From Undaria pinnatifida (lineage: Eukaryota; Sar; Phaeophyceae; Laminariales; Alariaceae), in assembly GCA_012845835.1 (NCBI GenBank), contig JABAKD010000011.1, forward strand, positions 4,572,697 through 4,636,696: DNA of 64,000 bases, written 5' to 3'. Each line of letters begins with the position of its first letter. Position 1 is the stretch's first letter. A model generated the notes under the pieces. The model was not told the origin of the DNA, made no database searches, and worked only from the letters and a program-made list of their open reading frames with translations. Both the position numbers and the translations under genes were made by a program. Positions 56,301 through 64,000 of the stretch are shown piece after piece.

Positions 56301-59300
56301 CCCTATTTAGAACTTCGCACAGGCCTCTTTCGTTGACCGCGAAAGGCGGCACGCAAAATACGTAAGCGCCGAAGCGTCAACTATTTAGGATCCAGATAGA
56401 TGCCGACCAAGAACTTTGGGATTTTAGTCAAATTCAATCCTGCGTAGATAGCGTGAGCATGCAGCAGTATGTACAAGCAGTATCATCCTGCCCCAGTGCC
56501 GTGCGCCTCCTTGCACTGTTGTAGTTGTGCGGATGTTAAATCCCCCCCCCCCCCCCCCCCAACCAGGTACTAGCCGATGCTTTGGTCGTCATTGCTTGTC
56601 GTCACTTTTCCTCCCCCCTGAAACCCCGAAAGGGTGCGCCACACCTTAGACAGGGCCACGACTTTGTTGCTTCCCCTAATTGTTGACTGGACGACTGTCT
56701 GATGCACACAGCCCCCTCCGCGCGCTCACCCTGTCCCAGAGAATGGGCTTCGACGGCTCAACGGGTGTTCGCGAGAACGAGTACGTTACTACGTTTGCAG
56801 AGGAAGCGGTGAAAAGGGAATGTGCTCGAGGTGGAAAGACGGGTGGGCTCGGTTACATCGCCATCTTGCCCAGGGTCGTCGAACTCCCGTGTCCTTCTGC
56901 ACCCTGCGACATAGACCCCTCGCGGCAGCGTGGAAACCCGGCAAAGGTGTACTACGGGATCACGGTGGAGTTTCCGTTCGAGACGCCCATGGTCCCCCAG
57001 GGCCAGGTGGGTCATACGGAGACGGTAGCTTACCGCTTGCGCGACAAATGTATTCGAGGTGCTTTGACAGCACCTCGGTTTTCTTCGGCCTACCCTTCAT
57101 TTTGGTCGGCGTGGGATCGGGGTGCTTGGCGGGCGCTGTTGGTGGCTAATTATTTGCTCGGGGTCAGTGTGGAGGGCCCAGGTCCGGATGGAATCCGGTC
57201 TGGATGGGATCAGGATGCCAAGGGAGAGTGTGTGGCGCTTGCACGTTTTGGATGAAGCGCTTTCTGAATGACGGGGCTCCTTAACACAAAATCGTCGAAA
57301 AATTCGTTCTTGTTTCGCAATGGTTTTCATCGTACACCTTGGCCATGGGATTGTTCATCGGGTACGAAGCACTTTTTTTCTTTTTTTTTCCCCGATGCGT
57401 TGTTGGGTAGGGTTTTTCTTCTTTTTTTCACACACATCTACTTCCAGCTTCTGGAGAAGCCATGGTCACAGGTGTCGTCCCTTCTCCCCCCCGGTTCTTG
57501 CCTTCAATTTTTATCGCACATAGAGCTCGGCAATCCCATTGCTCGTCGATTTTTCATCGAGTGTTGCTAACCCACGCTCTCGCGCTTTCCGCAAGTCAAT
57601 TCGTGCACAAGAGAAAGTCCCCACAAATTTTCACGACTATGCACTCGGGGGGGGTTGAACTCAAGGAACTGAGCTATACCAGGCTCGAGGATAACCTGAT
57701 ACGCCACCGGGGCGACCGGCTTAATAGAGCTCCTCAAGGCAGGAGCCTCATAAATAAATAAAATGGTGCACGTCTACCGCAGCATGTGTCGTGTGTGTTG
57801 ACCAATGAAACATCTCGGAATTTCAGCGGTTGACCAATGAATGAGTTTGTTTTAGTAAGTGGTAAGCTGCACTGCACGCGGAGGAAAGGGCACGCGGTAA
57901 TGCACGCGATGTAGCGCGCGGTGGAGCGCTTGGCGCGTTGGGGCAGCCGTGCTTGTAGCTTCTGCTGTTTCATAGCTCTTGACTACCGAAACACATTGCT
58001 TCAAGGGTCCAAAAGCGGGTGCTAGGCAGGGGGGGGTGATCGACTGGCCAAAAACAGAGCTATTTGCCGGGATCGAAGAGTGGGTGTACCCAGCATAGGC
58101 AATACGCTTGGGGCGGGAATGGTAGATAATTGGGGGCCTTGGTTTTGAGCGAAACTGTGACGCTTGCGTCGGGTGGTAAAAAAAATGAGCCGCCCTCCCG
58201 CGTGCCTCGTACCAGTACATCCTTTGGTTGTCTATTTCGAGGACTTTTTTGTGGTACGGTCGACGTCGGCCGTCGCGTTCGATCACGAACGGACGGCAGT
58301 GCTTTTAATGTGTCTTGTGTTTTGTCTTTTTTTTTTTTCTTGTTTCGCGGTTTTGATCCCCCCCCATGCGTTTGTCAGCCCGGGGTTGCGAAATCGACCT
58401 CCTGCATGTAGTTGAACCTACGCATCTCACGTTCACAAACGAACGATCTACCCACCAAGCAAGCTCTTGCCCCAGACCCCCCCCCTCCCCTGGAATGGCA
58501 TCTGAACCAAAGACGAACCGCATCTACGAGATCTTTGGCCGAGGTGGCCGATGTCGTACCCGAGGCGACCCATTCTACCGCTTACGGCTTCGCCGTCTCA
58601 AATCCCCTGCCGGGGAGGGGGCAACAAAAGGACCGGAAGGCCGAGGTGTTGACCTTTCTGTTGGGTGTCTCAACCGCTTCCATCTTGCTACCTTGACAGC
58701 CCTGTTTTTGTATTTCCGCCGCTATAGCCCCCTGTATTTTTCTCATGGCGTTTGTCATAGATGATGCACCTGGTTGGACCGTGTCCTCCGTTTGATCCCA
58801 TGTTCGTCGCTGTTGTCCCCTCTGTTTTTCCTCGTCACGTTTTTGATAGATGATGCAACGTATCATAGCGGCTTTGATTTCCAAGAGACATGCCTTGCTG
58901 GAATCTCCGACCGGGACAGGAAAATCGGCAGCCTTGTTGTGTGCAGCCTTGGCGTGGCAGGTGTGGTGGCTAACCCTTGAACTATAAAACATGTAGGTAT
59001 GATTTCCGTGTAGTTGTTCCTCAAGTACGTGGATGCAGTTCTAAATGGGAAGTGGAGTCGGCACGCTTGATCACTATGCGACGTTTCTTGCGTCAGTCAG
59101 GCCGAAAAATGAGGCTGAGTCAGCGTCCGACCGACTTATGCCTGGCTTTTCCGCCTAGACCGGCAGGTTTGAGCCCTTTATTACGAATGTCAAAATTATG
59201 CCTCCCTCACCATTTCGCTGTCGTTTGTCCCGAAAAACGTCTGTGCAGAGCGCCACGTACCTCGTCATCCATCCTGATAAATGCGCGTTCCCGCGTCCTC

Positions 59301-62300
59301 GAGCACCGAACGGGCAAAAGACAGATTACTTCTTCTCCGGGGCCACTATAGACATAGCGTTGAGCATATTGCTGGAGCGTGGAAGCACTCAACGTACTCC
59401 TGTGTCTTCGCCACGCCCTCACGCCCACCAGTCTGTAGCTATGTCCGCACGGTGAACTCCGGCGCGGTCGGTGGGAGGAAATTCGCCCATCCACTCACCC
59501 ACCCACCCACCCACCCAGCCACCGACCCATTCCTGCCTATCTTGTCTGTACTGGGTGCTCACACGGTGACCGTGTTTCCCCATTCCGTCTCCGATTTTTC
59601 GTGATGCGCGGCCTTCCGACTACAGCGCAATGAGCTGCAGAAGACGGGGAAGGCGCCGCAGATACTTTACTGCGCGAGGACGCACACCCAGCTGGCGCAG
59701 ATGGCCAAGGAGGTGAAGGCCTCGCCATATCGCCCGACCATTGCGACCTTGGGCTCTAGGTGAGGGTGGCGGCTGTGCTCGATTTTTTGGTTTTTCAGTC
59801 CTCCGGCGGATGGCTAAACGTACAGCTTAAGCCCGACGATCAGTTGCTACCATCCGGTTGAGTTGCGCCACGCTTGGCCTACGACCACGTTTATGGCTGC
59901 GTCAACGCTTACGGCTAGCTTTACAGCTGCGGCGCTACGAGCGCATTTACGTATAGTAGACACCTCCTCAGGGAGGTGAAGTGACCCGATTGCCTCCAAC
60001 GCAAAGGAGTGTGTCCGCTCGTTTCCAGAAAATGAGCTGAACAAAACATCGCGCCGTGACCTCTGTGTCTAAGCTCTCGCCTCGCCCACCCACCCTTTTC
60101 CTCGCCTCTTCCGCATCATCGCCCTCTCCCCATTACCTCCACCGTTACCGTCATCGTTGCCGCTACGGTCGCCGTTACCGCCCCTGTTACCGATAATATC
60201 TCCGTTACCGCTAACGTTGCCGCTTCAGTTGCCGTTAATTTTTTGTCGTTGATGTTACCGGTAACTCTACCGTTACAGCTGACGTAACCGATACCGATAC
60301 TGATACCGATACCGACCTCTTCACCGTCAACGCTATCGTTACTGTTACAGCGTATGGTATACCGCTTCCGCTATCCATACCCCTACCGCTACTGCTACCG
60401 TTGTTGCTACCGCTATCGCTACAGCTACCGCTACAGCTACCGTTACCGATTCCGTTACCGCTACCGCTACCGTTACCGTCACCGTCACCGTCACCCCCCC
60501 CCTCACGTTACTCTTTCAGATCGCGACTTTGCGTCAACCCCATGGTTATCGGAGATGACGCGGCAGCGGCCAAGGACGACGCAGATGAGGACGAGGATTC
60601 GGCATCGAATCGCTACGGAGGAAGCTTCGCGGGGACGCAGGGGAGCTGGGTGGGGCCGCAAGGAGGCGGGGCAGGAGCGCAGGGAAGCGTGGGAGGGTCA
60701 GGAGGGCGCCAGAGGTCGGCGCGCGGCCGTGCGCGCAGGCGGAGCTCGAACAGCATACTGGAATCTTGCCAGAACCTTCAGGGGAAGGTGCGAAAGCCTT
60801 CATAGTAGTGGTGGAATCGAGAATCGAATTTGATACAATGCGTCGCAATTTTCGTTGAGTATCAGCATGGAAAATGCGGGGAATGCCGGGAGATGGCGGG
60901 CCGAACACGTTTGGTACAATATATCGAAAGTCCGATGTTGCGATGTCTCGAATCGCGATAGTCGATACATCGAAATTACCATGTATTCTTGTATAGACTA
61001 GAGAGTTAAAATTTTCGATTATCAAAAGTTCCATGTTCGATTTATCGATAGTTCGATACTTTGATTTATCGAAAGTTCGATGTTCGATATTGCGATATTC
61101 GATATATCGCGACCTCGATGTTACCATACGTGCAGAAACTTTGACATTCTGATTAGATCGAAAGTTCCAAGGTTGTGTTGTGTAGCTTTTGTGGATTCCG
61201 GGTGAGGGTAGGGGAATCTTTCAGAACTTACAGAAGTTCTGGGTACGGGTATGGAAGAGTCACACACTCACAGAAGTTCCAGGTATTGTGGCACAGGCGT
61301 ACAGGACTCACAGAATATCCAGGTACGGGTATGAATGTCATACAGAACTTACAGAAGTTCCGGGTACGGGTACGGATGTGTTACAGGACTCACAGAAGTC
61401 CCGGGTATTGTGGCACGGGCTTACAGAACTCACAGAACTTCCGGGTACGTATGAAAATGCTGTAGCCGTACCCCGGGTATTGTGGCACGGGCGTACGGAA
61501 CTTACAGAAGTTCCGGGTACGGGTATAAATGTCAAACAGAACTTACAGATGTTCTTTCTAGGGTAATACCCGGGTAAATACCCCGGGTATGGTTCTGTAT
61601 GTATCCTACAGAACACAACATTGTAACGAGGTTTCCGGTAAGGGTATGAATGTCGCACAAAACTCACAGAGGATCCGAGTACGGGAAATACAGGTAAATA
61701 TCCACCTCAAGGGGGCGAACAAACAAGGTAATAACACATACTGCTATCACGTACGTACGTACCATTGTAGCCCATGCTATTTGTTATCGCTGTCTTCCAC
61801 AAGAACCGTTTCAACTTCATGGAAAACGACTTCCACGGTCACCGGTTTACCTCCCACACTAAGATCTGTTGTACATGAACAAAACCTTGCCATACGAAGT
61901 GTACTTGAGCTACTGCGTATTAAATAGTAATACGGTATTATTATGGCAAGCCCGAAAATCCTTCCAACCGAAAAAAACAATATGTAAAGGGAAATCAATG
62001 CCGATCACAACTACGTACCAATATGATAAATACCGATATATAATACCTGGTACTGGTAGTATTATGAAAATACACAATGTTGTCATGGGCGATGCGGGGA
62101 AATATGAGTTTTGTACGGAAGAATTGGCCAATAGCACGAGTGTGAGTAAATGAAGCGTGTCATACGTACGTAGGGAGTGACGCATGACAGGTAGAAGCCA
62201 GTTCTAACGTTGTTGGACTACCATACCGAATGGACACAGGCAAATATTAAAATACAGCAAAGCAGCTAGGGCGTTCGTTTGTGTTTGCATTGTTATTCGT

Positions 62301-63795
62301 AATTTCGTATCGGTGTGGTGTGTGGCTACTGTGTGTGGCGGACCAGACATGACGTCATAATGCATAGCATTAACATTGCACAGGCCTCGACCCTAGTCTG
62401 TACCGGCACTCGGGTATTGCGACAAGGGTAATACCCGTACCCCGGGTATGGTGCGAGTCTCACAGAAGTGACAGAAGTTCCGAGTAAGGGTATGGTGTTC
62501 TCAGAGAACTTACAAAAGTTCCGTGTACGGGTACAGAAGTGTTACAGAACTCACAGAAGTTCCGGGTATTGTGGCACGGGCGTACAGAACTCACAGAACT
62601 TCCCGGTAGGTATGAAAATGCTGTACCCGTACCCCGGGTATTGTGGCACGGGTGTACAGAACTCATAGAAGTTCCGGGTACGGGTATGAACGTCATACAG
62701 AACGTACGGAAGTTCCGGGTACGGGTATGAATGCCTTGCAGAACTTACAGAAGTTCTTTGTAGGGTAATACCCGGGGTAAATACGGTTTGTGAGTACCCT
62801 ACAGAATACAACCTTGGGAAATTCGAAATCGGTACGTACATCTTGGAAAGGTCGATATTTCGATATTTTGATAAATAAAAACTCCGATGTTTCAATACAC
62901 ATCAACACTCGATTTGGATACATGGTATATCGACTAATTCGATGCGATATCCAACGCAGTGTCACTACTATAGCATATCGTATTGATCGGCCGGGCCGTG
63001 GAGACATTTTCATAGGTGTCTCTCGGCGCCACCTCTCTCTCGCTCCATTTATGTATGCCGCTCACGGGACCAACCGCGGTGCCGCGCCTATGTCCAGGTG
63101 GAGACACAGCGAAAGGCCAGGAAAGGCCTTCGACTGCCGGGAGGCGGCAAGGTGCCCTACGACAAAGATGCGCCGGACTTGACCATGGACCTGGCGGGTA
63201 TCGCGGGCAGGTGCGATCCACTCCAGATTTGTGCGACACGCTAAACGGCGGCGCGATTGTGGCGGGTAGGGTAGGGTAGGATAGCCGAAGAGAGCGCGAG
63301 GCAATGCCGGTTTCAAGCCTTCTCTGATCGACCGGACCACCCTCCGGGCCACGGCTACGGCAGTATGGCAACGGTCGCGGCGGTGGGCTGGTGCCCTGCG
63401 GTGGCGGCCTTCGAGGCGATAGGTCGGGCGTCGCCTTCACTTACAACCACAGAAACTCCACGCCAGATATGTGCGTTTATGAGATCCTCCAGCCAATCTT
63501 GCTACTGGCACTGCCGTTGCTCTTCGTGATGTTTTGCCCATGTTGTGCGTTTGGCATCGTAGAGAAAAAATACCCCCCCTCATCTACTGCTACCACGTAT
63601 TATACGTCCAGCGTCTCTTGCTGCCTTCCCCCCCCCCCTTCCCCTTTCCCGTCTCTGGTTTACGGTCTCTCCGACGTTTTGTCCTACTTCGTTGTTTCCA
63701 TCGCTTCCAGTCTGACGGAAGAGGAGATGTACCACGTGGGATGCCCGTACTACCGCTCCATGTCCGTTCCTGAGTACGCGGAGCTCGTGCACGAG
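53369..63795 (+). CDS. FANCJ: FANCJ/BRIP1-like Fe-S DNA helicase with N-terminal G-patch, 5' part
   Basis: Exons 53369-54700, 55173-55901, 56740-57006, 58850-58960, 59626-59759, 60520-60787, 63098-63210, 63711-63795; all phases join (1013 residues) and the gene continues off the right edge. Residues 1-675 are disordered: Gln/His runs, an RG/GGG-rich block, and an SPRRVE-type repeat. A G-patch-like motif spans exons 2-3 ([20 protein letters not shown], then GGLGY about 35 residues later). Helicase motifs follow: Q-motif region [17 protein letters not shown], Walker [19 protein letters not shown] (residues 792-809, Lys801), motif Ia YCARTHTQL, then [11 protein letters not shown] and an iron-sulfur-domain region with Cys in LESC and [13 protein letters not shown] and LLCAALAWQ favour FANCJ over RTEL1 or DDX11. 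FANCJ unwinds DNA 5'-3' in crosslink and G-quadruplex repair. The second and third cluster cysteines are not seen; an exon may be missing between 60787 and 63098. Confidence 0.8.
54238..54412 (+). repeat. GGC/GGT repeat coding Gly-rich block in exon 1
   Basis: Runs of GGCGGT code a poly-Gly/RGG-like block of the FANCJ-like protein; immediately after (54415-54535) a 12-15-base CACGACGCGTGGAGAGTC repeat codes SPRRVE units. Confidence 0.8.
57007..58849. other. FANCJ-like intron 3 with duplicated acceptor region
   Basis: No exon recognised. The 3' end is duplicated: TTTGTCATAGATGATGCA at about 58752 and TTTTTGATAGATGATGCA at about 58840; only the second is followed by the helicase frame. Confidence 0.5.
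60130..60500. repeat. CGTTAC/CGCTAC/CGATAC hexanucleotide repeat
   Basis: Long imperfect array of ACCG(T/C)TACCG units in the FANCJ-like intron before exon 60520; Tyr-Arg frames are artefacts. It reaches almost to the splice acceptor. Confidence 0.85.
60890..61135. repeat. TCGATA/TTCGAAAGT short-motif array, left of copy 3
   Basis: Many imperfect TCGATA, TCGAAAGTTCGAT and CGATATATCG motifs, largely self-complementary. A similar array (62855-62960) lies on the other side of the 1.6-kb element. Confidence 0.7.
61167..62817 (-). mobile_element. 1.6-kb inverted-repeat element, copy 3 (inverted)
   Basis: Terminal inverted repeats CCAAGGTTGTGTTGTGTAG and its complement match at 17 of 19 positions; subterminal arrays at 61195-61610 and 62410-62770 carry the same CCGGAACTTCTG units in the opposite orientation to copies 1 and 2. 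The interior (61690-62400) is unrelated to copies 1 and 2 as far as can be seen by eye. No target duplication recognised. Confidence 0.65.
62818..63097. other. End of FANCJ-like intron 6
   Basis: Holds the right-hand TCGATA array and the pyrimidine tract before exon 63098. In the exon frame, sequence upstream of 63098 reads RCRAYVQV, which would supply a cysteine, but no phase-compatible acceptor was found there. Confidence 0.4.
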
Positions 63796-64000
63796 GTGAC
63801 GCGGCCAACGGTCGGCCTGGCTGACGGGGGCGATGGTGAGGTTCCTCGACTTTTGACGGAGGCGTCTTTTTTGCGGCAGGAGACCACCCGGTGAAAAACG
63901 GAGCAAAGTAGACGTGTGCCGGGCGACAGATCCCCCCCCCCCCCCCCCCCCCCCCCTTTGATACTTGTACGAAACCCAACGTCGTCTGCTATGTTAGTTT

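Noticed and set aside
56840-56860. ARGGKTGG read as a Walker A motif
   Set aside because: It lacks the GxxGxGK spacing and precedes the Q-motif region; the true Walker A (SPTGTGKS) is at about 58905-58925.
57640-57740. Possible tRNA-like sequence (GGTTGAACTC with paired flanks)
   Set aside because: No acceptor stem, A box or anticodon arm could be assembled.
60354-60833. Plus-strand frame with YRYRYR repeats before the helicase exon
   Set aside because: Translation of the CGTTAC repeat; the real exon starts at 60520 in a different frame fixed by LGSR and RLCVNP.

Overview
This is nuclear DNA of a eukaryote, most likely a brown alga or another large-genome stramenopile close to Ectocarpus (inference). 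Genes have many exons, GT-AG introns of roughly 0.3-7 kb with pyrimidine-rich 3' ends, and mostly phase-0 junctions. Neighbouring genes largely alternate strand with short divergent promoters, and two genes are typical of flagellated cells. No rRNA, tRNA, CRISPR array or bacterial-style operon was seen. All gene models were built by reading splice sites and checking that exon phases join.

Layout: (1) 258-21849, minus: a giant coiled-coil, golgin-like protein in 13 exons (2502 residues visible, C-terminus off the left edge). Its 6.9-kb first intron is full of mobile DNA. (2) 22379-32509, plus: a complete FUSED (STK36-like) kinase in 5 exons, 1875 residues, sharing a 529-bp divergent promoter with gene 1. 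(3) 33816-36038, minus: an RlmI-like class I SAM methyltransferase, 3 exons. (4) 36802-42808, minus: an mTERF-family protein, seven exons seen, both ends unresolved. (5) 43183-49734, plus: a small YCII-domain protein, probably mitochondrial, 4 exons. (6) 50843-52672, minus: a Chibby-like coiled-coil protein, last three exons. (7) 53369-63795, plus: a FANCJ/BRIP1-like iron-sulfur helicase whose N-terminal part contains a G-patch motif; it runs off the right edge.

Repeats sit mostly in introns. They include a 1.69-kb hAT-like element with a perfect 8-bp target duplication and a shorter decayed relative; three copies of a 1.6-kb inverted-repeat element packed with palindromic subterminal repeats; a dispersed, apparently 5'-truncated retroposon-like family whose 3' part reads as a conserved peptide; LINE and Copia fragments, two Copia integrase pieces forming a long inverted repeat; and several micro- and minisatellites.

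Functional themes: FUSED and Chibby point to cilium/basal-body biology. The mTERF protein, YCII protein and methyltransferase look organellar. FANCJ is a DNA-repair helicase. Nothing suggests the genes form one pathway.
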